NCBI RefSeq assembly: GCF_020510565.1
Contig: NZ_CP075189.1
Coordinates: 1,968,501-2,032,500, forward strand
Origin: Ferribacterium limneticum
GTDB taxonomy: Bacteria > Pseudomonadota > Gammaproteobacteria > Burkholderiales > Rhodocyclaceae
Length of the DNA: 64,000 nt
Direction: 5' to 3'
Notes under the pieces: model-generated
What the model saw: only the letters and a program-made list of their open reading frames with translations
Database searches by the model: none
What the model was told of the DNA's origin: nothing
Program-made: the position numbers and the translations under genes
Shown here: in pieces, positions 16,533 through 24,005 of the stretch
How positions within the stretch are numbered: the first letter of the stretch is position 1
Layout: every line of letters begins with the position of its first letter

Positions 16533-17441
16533 TTATGGGAGGTTTTCGCTCAACCGAGCATATCGGCTCGGAGGTTTTCCGGCATATCGACTGAAGGCAA
16601 CGCTGAAGGCACTGCTTGATCCGTAGCCGACACGTTCCGCGATCTCGGCAGTTCCCAGTTTGCCTCGGCCAAGCAGGTCTTTTGCAATTTCCATGCGCCA
16701 TGCGTGGAGATACTCCATGGGGGCGACACCCACCGCGCGCGTGAACCGCTCGAAAAAGGTCGATCTTGAAAGCGCCGCAGCCTTCGCCAGCTGAGCGACA
16801 GTCCAGTGCTGATCGATATGCGCGTGCATTTGTTTCAAGGCGATCGCCAGCCTTTCGTCGCCAAGCCCCTTGAGCAGTCCGGGCGGTGCACTTCCCGCCG
16901 TTGTCGACCGCATAGCCTCGATCAGAAGCAACTCGACGAGCCGGGACAGTATGAACTCGCCTCCTGGCCGAGGATTGGTGCTCTCCTCCGAAACCATCTG
17001 GACCAACTGCGAAAGGCGAGACGAGCCGCGCACATGCACGACAGGGGGAAGCAGTGAGATCAGTAGTGCCGGATCGGTGCTGTCAAACAGGAAGGCGCCG
17101 CCAAGGGAGCGCATGTCAGGCCTTCCTTCCCGATCACCATAGCGAAGCTCGCGGCCATCGTTGGACAAGGAGTCGGGGTCGAGAAGGATGGGCGCTGGTG
17201 GGTCGAAACTGGAAATGGTGAACGCCGGAGTCTTCGGCAACAGGATGAAATCTCCCGCGCTGATCACGAAAGGCTCATGGCCATCGATGGCCAGTTGGCA
17301 GCTACCTTCCAGGACAATGCAAAACCCCGGTTTTCCATACTCGGAGTAACGAATAGCCCAGTCACCTTTGCCGCTAATGACATTGGCGAATGCGGCCCGC
17401 GGATGCAGGAGGTTGACGACCTCGGATAATGGATCACTCAC
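16533..17441 (-). CDS. AraC-family transcriptional regulator with cupin sensor domain
   Basis: 302 residues. Residues ~1-190 are a cupin-type (AraC_binding_6) sensor with GKPGFCIVLEGSCQLAI and ISAGDFILLPKTPAF. Residues ~200-300 hold two HTH motifs: TVAQLAKAAALSRSTFFERF and GTAEIAERVGYGSSSAFSVA, with the closing PSRYAR. It is divergent from an SDR gene across 100 bp that contains a perfect palindrome (17475), the usual layout in which such regulators control the neighbouring SDR and themselves. The ligand is unknown. Confidence 0.88.
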   Translation of the reverse strand: MSDPLSEVVNLLHPRAAFANVISGKGDWAIRYSEYGKPGFCIVLEGSCQLAIDGHEPFVISAGDFILLPKTPAFTISSFDPPAPILLDPDSLSNDGRELRYGDREGRPDMRSLGGAFLFDSTDPALLISLLPPVVHVRGSSRLSQLVQMVSEESTNPRPGGEFILSRLVELLLIEAMRSTTAGSAPPGLLKGLGDERLAIALKQMHAHIDQHWTVAQLAKAAALSRSTFFERFTRAVGVAPMEYLHAWRMEIAKDLLGRGKLGTAEIAERVGYGSSSAFSVAFSRYAGKPPSRYARLSENLP

Positions 17442-17474
17442 AATTGGACTCCGGCTAAATTAGTTTGGATTTTT

Positions 17475-17488
17475 GATTATCGATAATC
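17475..17488. promoter_or_regulatory. Perfect 14-bp palindrome GATTATCGATAATC
   Basis: Located between the divergent AraC-type regulator and SDR genes, 34 bp from the regulator start and 54 bp from the SDR start. Candidate operator. Confidence 0.5.
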
Positions 17489-17541
17489 CGGAAACCATGG
17501 ATTAAAGTGGTTTCGAAGTCAATCTACCCTAAGGAGTCACC

Positions 17542-18294
17542 ATGAAAACTGCACTGATCACCGGCTGTTCGTCCGGCTATGGCCTCGAGACCGCCCGCCA
17601 CTTCCTCGCCAAGGGCTGGAAAGTCATCGCCACCATGCGCCGGCCCGACCGCGACTTGTTCCCGGCTTCGGGCGATATTCACGTCCTGCCGCTCGACGTG
17701 ACCAGCCCCGAAAGCATTACTCGCGCCCTGGATGTCGCCGGTCCCATCGACGTGCTCGTCAACAACGCCGGTGTCGGCCTGTTCGGCGCATTCGAAGCGA
17801 CCCCGATGACGACCGTGCGGGATATTTTCGAGACCAACACCTTCGGCATGATGGCCATGTGCCAGGCAGTCATTCCCCGGTTCCGTGAACGTAAGGCTGG
17901 GACAATCGTGAATGTCACATCGAGTGCGACGCTCGCTCCGTTTCCGCTCGTCGCGGCCTATACCGCAAGCAAGACGGCAATCGAGGGCTTCTCCGGATCG
18001 CTGGCGCTTGAACTGGCCGATTTTGGTGTGCGCGTGAAATTGATCGAACCAGGCTACTGTCCCGATACGCGCTTTACCGAGAATGGCGCCGAGCGCATGC
18101 GAGGGTTAATCACCGAGCCTTACGGTTTGTTCGCCAATCGCATCTTCGAAGGGTTTTCCCAAGTCGTTGACGTAACCCAACCGATCAATGTGGCAGAAGC
18201 AGTGTGGCAGGCGGCCAACGATTCCTCGGATCGCCTGCGCTTTCCGGCTGGTGCCGATGCGGTCGCGTTATCCCGCCAACACGAAGGCCGCTAA
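17542..18294 (+). CDS. SDR family oxidoreductase
   Basis: 250 residues, AAGGAG 6 bp before the ATG. TGCSSGYG (residues 7-14) binds the dinucleotide, NNAG at ~75-78, catalytic Ser in VTSSATLAP (~130) and YTASK (~143-147). This is the SDR type usually paired with an AraC regulator of the neighbouring kind and annotated as short-chain dehydrogenase. Substrate unknown. The end is marked by a long inverted repeat shared with the convergent gene. Confidence 0.88.
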   Translation: MKTALITGCSSGYGLETARHFLAKGWKVIATMRRPDRDLFPASGDIHVLPLDVTSPESITRALDVAGPIDVLVNNAGVGLFGAFEATPMTTVRDIFETNTFGMMAMCQAVIPRFRERKAGTIVNVTSSATLAPFPLVAAYTASKTAIEGFSGSLALELADFGVRVKLIEPGYCPDTRFTENGAERMRGLITEPYGLFANRIFEGFSQVVDVTQPINVAEAVWQAANDSSDRLRFPAGADAVALSRQHEGR

Positions 18295-18337
18295 GCCAAG
18301 GACGCATTGCGCATCAAATTTCGCAACGAGAGGGTCT

Positions 18338-18383
18338 GGGGCTTTAACGCTCGATCAACGGATATTCCGGCGTTAAAGCGCCC
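18338..18383. terminator. Inverted repeat between convergent genes
   Basis: GCTTTAACGC (18341-18350) and GCGTTAAAGC (18370-18379), a perfect 10-bp stem with 19-base loop, extended by GGG/CCC. It lies between the SDR and the convergent exported-protein gene, so it can serve both. Confidence 0.6.
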
Positions 18384-18404
18384 CCAAAAGCTTCAATCCA
18401 TGCC

Positions 18405-19385
18405 TTATCGCCCGCGTCCCTGACCGCGCTCGTCAGAATTATCACGTTCCCGTTGTTGCCCCGAGTGCTGTCCTGAGTCGGCCGGGCGAGGGCCGGACTT
18501 GTTCTCTCTTGGTCGTTGGGCACGTTGCTCGTTCGGTTCTGCCTGCTGGCGCATGTTCGGCTCGCGCTGAGGCTGCGGGTTGGTGCGCGGGGCCTGGCGC
18601 TCTTCGGTTCGGGGAGCAGTCTGCGGTTGTCTCTGCGCTTCCGGCTTGTCTCTTGCCCGTTCGGGCCGCTGGGTAGCCGGGGCTTCCTGGCGTACTGCAG
18701 GCGCGGGGCGCGGTGGCGCTGCCGACGGTTCAGGATTTCTCCTTTGCGGTGACTCATCCCTTCCTCGCGGGGCCTGTTCTGGCTGGCTCCTCGTCGGTGG
18801 CGCGACCCTGGATTGCTGGCGAACCAGCGGATCACGGGCTTCGTGGCGGTAGTTCCGTTTCTGCAATACCGGCTGCTGATCGCGGGATGGGTAACGATCC
18901 CCGGAATACTTGCGCTGATAGGTTGGTAGCGGGGCGGGTGCCGGCATGGCGCGGCGGTTCCAGCGATCCCAGCCGCTTCTGTGCTGCGCCCAGTCGTTGC
19001 CCCAGTGGTCGCCCCAACGCGGTGGTGAATTGGCTTGCCAGCCGACGAAGAAGGCTGGCGGGCTGCGGTAATAGCGGACCGGTACGCGCAGCAGGTAGAG
19101 CGGTATTAATTCGGGATCGACCATCATCCACGGCCCGTTGTACCAGGAGCTCGAATACCAGCGATCGGTCTCGAAGACCCAGTACATGCCGTCGTAGAAG
19201 AAATAGTTCGAATTGAGGCCGGAGGCGTAATAGACCGGGTAGCCGGGGACGCGGACCAGATTCGGATAGGTCGACAGGCTGATACTGATGTTGTCGGTCT
19301 GGAAACCAAAGCCGAAGCTGACCTGAGCCGGCGCTGGAAGGGCAAATTGGAGCAATATTCCCAGGACAATCAGTTGTTTGCGCAT
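18405..19385 (-). CDS. Exported protein with aromatic N-terminal domain and Pro/Gln/Arg-rich tail
   Basis: 326 residues from ATG 19385 (GGAG 7 bp upstream). Signal peptide ends APAQ (~res 21). Residues ~30-145 are rich in Tyr, Trp and Gly (GYPVYYASGLNSNYFFYDG, WVFETDRWYSSSWYNGPW), an uncharacterised envelope-protein pattern known in Proteobacteria. Residues ~170-326 are low complexity, dominated by P, Q, R, E and without hydrophobics, probably disordered. Last of four minus-strand genes (DUF3309, BON, coiled coil, this), probably one operon. Function unknown. Confidence 0.75.
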   Translation of the reverse strand: MRKQLIVLGILLQFALPAPAQVSFGFGFQTDNISISLSTYPNLVRVPGYPVYYASGLNSNYFFYDGMYWVFETDRWYSSSWYNGPWMMVDPELIPLYLLRVPVRYYRSPPAFFVGWQANSPPRWGDHWGNDWAQHRSGWDRWNRRAMPAPAPLPTYQRKYSGDRYPSRDQQPVLQKRNYRHEARDPLVRQQSRVAPPTRSQPEQAPRGRDESPQRRNPEPSAAPPRPAPAVRQEAPATQRPERARDKPEAQRQPQTAPRTEERQAPRTNPQPQREPNMRQQAEPNEQRAQRPRENKSGPRPADSGQHSGQQRERDNSDERGQGRGR

Positions 19386-19447
19386 GGTCTTTCTCCGTTG
19401 CAAAAGATGGCGCCGGCGAGGTTGTTCATTGCCCGCTTTTGGCCGAT

Positions 19448-19468
19448 AAAAAAGCGCCCGAAGGCGCC
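19448..19468 (-). terminator. Intrinsic terminator after coiled-coil gene
   Basis: On the minus strand GCGCC-TTCG-GGCGC followed by TTTTTT, 12 bp after the stop of the 19480-19767 gene. Confidence 0.75.
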
Positions 19469-19479
19469 GAATTGCGTGC

Positions 19480-19767
19480 TTACTTGAATTTCGACTGGGC
19501 GTCGGTCAGTCCGGTTTTCAGGTCGTCCCACATCTTGTCGGCCGTTACCCTGACCTGGTCCCAGGCTTCGCCGCTGGCCTTGCCGAGTTCTTTCATCTTG
19601 TCGGCGGCGGCATGCTGCTTGCCGCGCAGGGCCTGAATTTCTTCCGCCCGCATGATTTTCATGTCGGCCGTGAAGTTGTCGATTTTGGCTTCGAGCAGAT
19701 TGACCTGGGCGCTCCATTCCTTGAGTTGGGCGCCCATCTTTTCCTTGTATTCCTTGTGCAGCTCCAT
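19480..19767 (-). CDS. Small coiled-coil protein
   Basis: 95 residues from ATG 19767 with AAGGAG 7 bp upstream. Almost wholly charged and helical (MELHKEYKEKMGAQLKEWSA..., with W at three positions), no signal peptide or membrane segment, so probably cytosolic. Resembles small uncharacterised coiled-coil proteins that travel with BON and DUF883 genes. Between the BON lipoprotein gene upstream and a clear terminator downstream. Confidence 0.78.
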   Translation of the reverse strand: MELHKEYKEKMGAQLKEWSAQVNLLEAKIDNFTADMKIMRAEEIQALRGKQHAAADKMKELGKASGEAWDQVRVTADKMWDDLKTGLTDAQSKFK

Positions 19768-19802
19768 GATTTTCTCCTTCAATGCAGGTGAGTGCTTCGG
19801 CC

Positions 19803-20219
19803 TTATTTGGCCGAGGTGACGACGAGTTGGTTAACCACGTCCCGGACGCCATTGATCGCCATTGCGCGGGCCTTGGCCTTGTCGCTGTTGGCTTTCGAAT
19901 CGACCGTGCCGGTCAGCGTGACCACACCCTTGATGGTGTCGACGCTGATCTGCATCGATTTCAGGCCGGGTTCACCGAGGAATTCGGCTTTGACCCTGGC
20001 GGTGATTTCGGTGTCATCCCAGGATTGAGCGGTTTTGGCGCCTTGCTCGGTCATCTTGTTTTCGAACTTGTCGACGGTTTCGCCGACCTTCTTGCCGGTG
20101 TCGGTGGCAGCTTGATCCAGTTTCTTGCCGGTCTGTTCGGCTGGACCGGGTTTGTCGCAAGCGCTCAGCCCAAGGGCAAGGAACAGTGAAATGGTGATCA
20201 GTGTGGTTTTGCTTTGCAT
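19803..20219 (-). CDS. BON-domain lipoprotein
   Basis: 138 residues. Lipobox LSAC (Cys ~21). Residues ~25-60 are a helical linker with EQTGKKLDQAATDTGKK; residues ~68-138 form one BON domain: DTEITARVKAEFLGEPGLKS, then VDTIKGVVTLTGTVDSKANS and INGVRDVVNQL. BON domains (as in OsmY) bind phospholipid or support the envelope and are typical of osmotic stress proteins. A second BON protein is at 23595. Confidence 0.87.
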   Translation of the reverse strand: MQSKTTLITISLFLALGLSACDKPGPAEQTGKKLDQAATDTGKKVGETVDKFENKMTEQGAKTAQSWDDTEITARVKAEFLGEPGLKSMQISVDTIKGVVTLTGTVDSKANSDKAKARAMAINGVRDVVNQLVVTSAK

Positions 20220-20246
20220 GTGGTGATTTCTCCGGTGTGGTTTTGT

Positions 20247-20405
20247 CTAAATCTTGCCGAGCAGAAGCAGGACGAGCAGGATCAGCAGCACCAGTCCGAT
20301 GCCGCCGCTCGGGGCATAACCCCAGCCCTTGCTATGCGGCCAGCTCGGAATGGCGCCGATCAAGAGCAGGACCAGAACGATCAGCAGAATGGTTCCCAGG
20401 GACAT
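20247..20405 (-). CDS. DUF3309 family small membrane protein
   Basis: 52 residues, too short for ordinary ORF cut-offs. MSLGTILLIVLVLLLIGAIP then SWPHSKGWGYAPSGGIG and a second helix ending LLLGKI: the exact layout of DUF3309 proteins. Start ATG 20405, GGAG-like AGGAG 8 bp upstream on the minus strand. First gene of the minus-strand operon; palindrome site 4 lies 78 bp upstream. Confidence 0.88.
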   Translation of the reverse strand: MSLGTILLIVLVLLLIGAIPSWPHSKGWGYAPSGGIGLVLLILLVLLLLGKI

Positions 20406-20482
20406 TTCTTTTCTCCTCAATGTTGCAGGGCATCAACGATGCATGCCGTGGTGGCCATGGTACGGACGCCATGCCCAAGGTC

Positions 20483-20498
20483 TGTTCGCCAGCGCACA
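20483..20498. promoter_or_regulatory. Imperfect palindrome, site 4 (TGTTCGCCAGCGCACA)
   Basis: The most symmetric copy: GGTCTGT at 20479 and ACAGACC on the other side extend the dyad to 24 bp. It lies between divergent units: DUF3309/BON to the left (78 bp) and DUF883/GGDEF-EAL to the right (112 bp). Confidence 0.6.
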
Positions 20499-20609
20499 GA
20501 CCCGGCATCGGCTTGCTACCAGCATATGAATCAGTGGAGTGAAGCGGACAGCCATCCCGGCAGCCCGTCGTCCTCTCCCTTCCCCCATTTGCAGATATCA
20601 GGAGAAATC

Positions 20610-20888
20610 ATGACAACAGAAATCATCACCATTCCAGGAACGACCGAAAGTCTGAAGGAAACATTGAGCAGGGATTTGAAGGGGATTGTTGGCAAGGCAG
20701 ACCATCTTCTGAAGGATGCCGGTCATTCAGTGGCCGAAGAGTTTTCCGCGACGCGCCATGCCATTGCAGAAAATGCTTGCGCCGCCTCCACTGCCACCGA
20801 TGCCTATGTCCGCGCCAACCCCTGGAAAATCATCGGGATTGCTGCGGCTACAGGCGCCTTCATTGGTGCCCTGATCAGCCGTCGCTGA
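20610..20888 (+). CDS. DUF883/ElaB-YqjD family protein
   Basis: 92 residues from ATG 20610 (AGGAG 6 bp upstream). Amphipathic helix (~res 10-65), then VRANPWKIIGIAAATGAFIG, the conserved C-terminal membrane anchor with the NPW motif, and ending LISRR. ElaB/YqjD-type proteins are stationary-phase, inner-membrane-anchored and reported to associate with ribosomes. Followed 28 bp later by a c-di-GMP gene that may be cotranscribed. Confidence 0.9.
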   Translation: MTTEIITIPGTTESLKETLSRDLKGIVGKADHLLKDAGHSVAEEFSATRHAIAENACAASTATDAYVRANPWKIIGIAAATGAFIGALISRR

Positions 20889-20916
20889 TTCCGTGACTTT
20901 GGCAGGAGGGCAGATA

Positions 20917-23391
20917 TTGAACGATTCCGCGCTGCATCTCTTGCTGATTGAAGATGATTCCAGCGAGGCCCGGCTGATCGAAGCGGCGCTCGCCCGCAAG
21001 GGTGGAAAACCGTATCGGATCGAACGGGCGACTTGCCTGTCCGAAGCCTTGGGTGCGCTCGCCAAGTCAGCTTTCGAGATCATCCTGCTCGACCTCGGTT
21101 TGCCCGATGGCCAGGGCATTACTGTTTTCGAGCAGGTCTACAGCGCGGCGCCCGATGCCCTGATCATCATCCTGAGTACCGAGGCGGATGAGGAAACTGC
21201 TCGTCAAGCCGTGCAGGCTGGCGCCGACGATTATCTCGTCAAGGAGCAGGTCGATACTCACTGGTTGCCACGCACCCTGAACTATCTGATCGAGTGCAAG
21301 ACCACCCGGCAGGCCCTGACCTTCAGCGAAGCGCGCTTTCGCGCCATGAGCGATGCCTCGCCGCTTGGCATCTTCGTTTCTGATGTCCATGGCGAATGTG
21401 TCTATACCAACGAGGCCTATCACACGATATCCGGGCTGAATCTGGAGCAGACGCTGGGCACCAACTGGAGCATGGCGATTCATCCCGATGACCGCCAGCG
21501 TGTCCTGCTCGAATGGCGTGCTGCCGCGCAGGGCGAGGCCATCTTCAAGTCGGAAGCACGGTTTTTGCGGGCTGACGGCAGCATGGTCTGGGCGCGGCTC
21601 AATGCGGCGGCCATGCTCGATGGCCAGTTGTCGCGCGGCCATGTCCAGATCGTCGAGGACATCACTGAACGCAAGCTTGCCGAAGATGCCTTGTTCGAGG
21701 AAAAAGAGCGCGCCCAGGTGACGCTCAACTCGATTGGTGACGCGGTGCTGACGACCAACCTGCCAGGCAACGTGACCTACCTCAACCTCGTGGCTGAGTC
21801 GATGACCGGCTGGTCGCGGGAGACTGCCCTCGGGCATCCGCTTTCCGAGGTTTTCAACATCGTCGATGGTTCAACGCACCTGCCTGCGGCGAATCCGGCG
21901 CAGTTGGCCATCAGCGAGAACCGGACCGTCGGGCTGGCGGCTGACAGCCTTCTCGTCCGTCGCGACGGCACCGAATCGGCCATCGAGGATTCGGCAGCCC
22001 CCATCCACAACCGGGATGGCAAGGTTTCCGGTGCCGTCATCGTCTTTCACGATGTCAGCGAGTCGCGGGCCATGGCGCTCAAGATGGCGCATCTGGCCCA
22101 GCACGATTTTCTGACCGGGCTGCCCAACCGGCTCCTGCTCACCGAGCGTCTGTCCCGTGCCATCGGGCAGGCCCGGCGGCACGGCAAGCGGGTTGCCCTG
22201 ATGTTCGTCGACCTCGACTATTTCAAGCACATCAACGATTCGCTCGGGCACACGATAGGCGACCTCCTGCTGCAGGTAGTGGCGGAGCGCCTGAAACTCT
22301 GCATTCGCGATACCGACACGGTTTGCCGGCAGGGTGGCGACGAGTTCGTCATCCTGCTCACCGAAATCGAAGATACGCCAGATGCGGCGCCGGTCGCCGA
22401 AAAGCTCCTGGCGGCCTTTGCCGAACCCTGCCTGATCGGCGGGCATGAGCTTCACGTCACGCTGAGCATCGGTATCGCCATTTATCCGGATGACGGGCTG
22501 GATGCCGATGAAGTGATGAAGAACGCCGATACCGCGATGTATCACGCCAAGGCCAACGGCCGGAACAACTACCAGTTTTTCACGACGGAGATGAACACGC
22601 GCGCCGTCCGCCGTCTGTTTGTCGAAGGCAATCTGCGCCGAGCCCTGAAGCAGGGCGAGTTCATGCTCTACTACCAGCCCAAGATCGATCTGGCCACCGG
22701 CCTCATGATCGGCAGCGAAGCGCTGATCCGCTGGCAGGACCCCGAGCACGGCGTGGTCTATCCGAACCAGTTCGTGCCGATTGCCGAAGAATCCGGTCTC
22801 ATCATCCCGATTGGCAGCTGGGTCCTGCGCGAAGCGTGCCGGCAGGTCTGCGCCTGGCAGGATGCCGGGCTGCTCGCCGTGCCGGTCTCGGTGAATATTT
22901 CAGCCGTCGAGTTTCGCCACAAGAACTTCCTCGAAGGGGTGGCGACGATCCTCCGGGAAACGGGGATGCTGCCGAGTTTTCTTGAGCTGGAACTGACCGA
23001 AAGCATCCTCATGCACGATGCCGAATCGTCGGCGTCGGTACTCGAATCGCTCAAGGCGATGGGCATGCATCTGGCCATCGACGATTTCGGCACCGGCTAT
23101 TCCAGCCTGAGCTATCTCAAGCGTTTTCCGATCAATACCCTGAAGATCGACCAGTCTTTCGTTCAGGACATCGACATCGACGAGGACGACGCGAGCATCG
23201 TCAGCGCCATGATCGGCATGGGCAAGAGCCTCAAGCAGCGGGTGATCGCCGAAGGCGTCGAAACCGAGTCGCAGCTCGCCTTCCTGCGCTCCCTGCAATG
23301 CGACGAAGGGCAGGGCTTCCTGTTCGGACATCCCCTGCCGGCCGAGCAGTTCGCGCGCCTCCTGCTCAAAGAGCAGGGATTGCCGGGCTAG
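20917..23391 (+). CDS. REC-PAS-PAS-GGDEF-EAL c-di-GMP protein
   Basis: 824 residues. TTG 20917 is preferred because AGGAGGG lies exactly 6 bp upstream; GTG 20893 is an alternative. Order: response-regulator receiver (~1-120; LLIEDDSSEA, phospho-Asp in ILLDLGLPDG), PAS (~135-250), PAS (~255-375), GGDEF (~390-555; RQGGDEF intact), EAL (~565-820; SEALIRW and DDFGTGYSSLSYLKRFP present). Both catalytic motifs look complete, so it could make and break c-di-GMP; net direction cannot be told. No cognate kinase is adjacent, although a hybrid kinase lies 10 kb away in the island. Confidence 0.92.
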   Translation: MNDSALHLLLIEDDSSEARLIEAALARKGGKPYRIERATCLSEALGALAKSAFEIILLDLGLPDGQGITVFEQVYSAAPDALIIILSTEADEETARQAVQAGADDYLVKEQVDTHWLPRTLNYLIECKTTRQALTFSEARFRAMSDASPLGIFVSDVHGECVYTNEAYHTISGLNLEQTLGTNWSMAIHPDDRQRVLLEWRAAAQGEAIFKSEARFLRADGSMVWARLNAAAMLDGQLSRGHVQIVEDITERKLAEDALFEEKERAQVTLNSIGDAVLTTNLPGNVTYLNLVAESMTGWSRETALGHPLSEVFNIVDGSTHLPAANPAQLAISENRTVGLAADSLLVRRDGTESAIEDSAAPIHNRDGKVSGAVIVFHDVSESRAMALKMAHLAQHDFLTGLPNRLLLTERLSRAIGQARRHGKRVALMFVDLDYFKHINDSLGHTIGDLLLQVVAERLKLCIRDTDTVCRQGGDEFVILLTEIEDTPDAAPVAEKLLAAFAEPCLIGGHELHVTLSIGIAIYPDDGLDADEVMKNADTAMYHAKANGRNNYQFFTTEMNTRAVRRLFVEGNLRRALKQGEFMLYYQPKIDLATGLMIGSEALIRWQDPEHGVVYPNQFVPIAEESGLIIPIGSWVLREACRQVCAWQDAGLLAVPVSVNISAVEFRHKNFLEGVATILRETGMLPSFLELELTESILMHDAESSASVLESLKAMGMHLAIDDFGTGYSSLSYLKRFPINTLKIDQSFVQDIDIDEDDASIVSAMIGMGKSLKQRVIAEGVETESQLAFLRSLQCDEGQGFLFGHPLPAEQFARLLLKEQGLPG

Positions 23392-23405
23392 AAGCGAAGA
23401 TCGGG

Positions 23406-23450
23406 CATTTCAAAATCGGGCGATATTTCCGGTTGACCGTGGGATTGCCC
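23406..23450 (+). repeat. Dispersed CGGTTGACCG element, copy E
   Basis: CATTTCAAAATCGGG, CGATATTT, then CCGGTTGACCGTGGGATTG, 14 bp after the stop codon of the GGDEF-EAL gene. Confidence 0.8.
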
Positions 23451-23594
23451 ATCTGCGCGAAGCCAGCTATGTGTCCCACCACACCGACGCGATTATTCCG
23501 GCTGGCTACTCTTCATTTCTCAGGTGTCGAAGCTCGATCAGGGAACGATGCCGAGATCAGGGAATTCAGTTTCCCCATAACAGGAGAGTCGATC

Positions 23595-23909
23595 ATGAAT
23601 ACATTCAGCAAATATCTGTCCGCCGCATTTCTGGCCCTGTCGCTGCTCACCGCCGTTGGCTGCGCTTCCACCGCCAAGTCGGAAGGCACCGGCGAATACA
23701 TCGATGACACGGTGATCACCAGCAAGGTCAAGGCCGCCATCCTCGGCGAATCGACCCTGAAATCTGCCGAGATCAATGTCGAAACCTTCAAGGGCATCGT
23801 CCAGCTCAGCGGCTTCGTCAGTTCGCAAGCCGCCGCCAGCAAGGCCGTCGAACTTGCCCGCGCGGTCAAGGGCGTGAGCTCGGTCAAGAACGACATGCGT
23901 ATCAAGTAA
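23595..23909 (+). CDS. BON-domain lipoprotein, single domain
   Basis: 104 residues from ATG 23595, AGGAG 8 bp upstream. Signal with VGCAS (Cys ~23), likely lipidated. One BON domain, ~res 35-104: DDTVITSKVKAAILGESTLK, ETFKGIVQLSGFVSSQAAAS and AVKGVSSVKNDM. Paralogue of the BON domain at 19803. Ends at a strong intrinsic terminator. Confidence 0.88.
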   Translation: MNTFSKYLSAAFLALSLLTAVGCASTAKSEGTGEYIDDTVITSKVKAAILGESTLKSAEINVETFKGIVQLSGFVSSQAAASKAVELARAVKGVSSVKNDMRIK

Positions 23910-23968
23910 TTGACGATCAGCCTGCGGTCCGGTGCGCAGGCACCGGGCTGTCGGATTGAAGTAGTCAA

Positions 23969-24001
23969 TCTCACGATGCGCCATGCGTCGTGAGATTTTT
24001 T
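23969..24001 (+). terminator. Intrinsic terminator after BON gene
   Basis: TCTCACGA (23969) pairs with TCGTGAGA (23988) around an 11-base loop, followed by TTTTTTG. The T-run ends 4 bp before the first ATG of the glucan synthase gene. Confidence 0.85.
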
Positions 24002-24005
24002 GTTT

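Noticed and set aside
23455..23480. Possible fifth palindrome before the BON gene
   Set aside because: CTGCGCGAAGCCAGC shares a few bases but lacks the TGTKCGC/GCGMACA arms.
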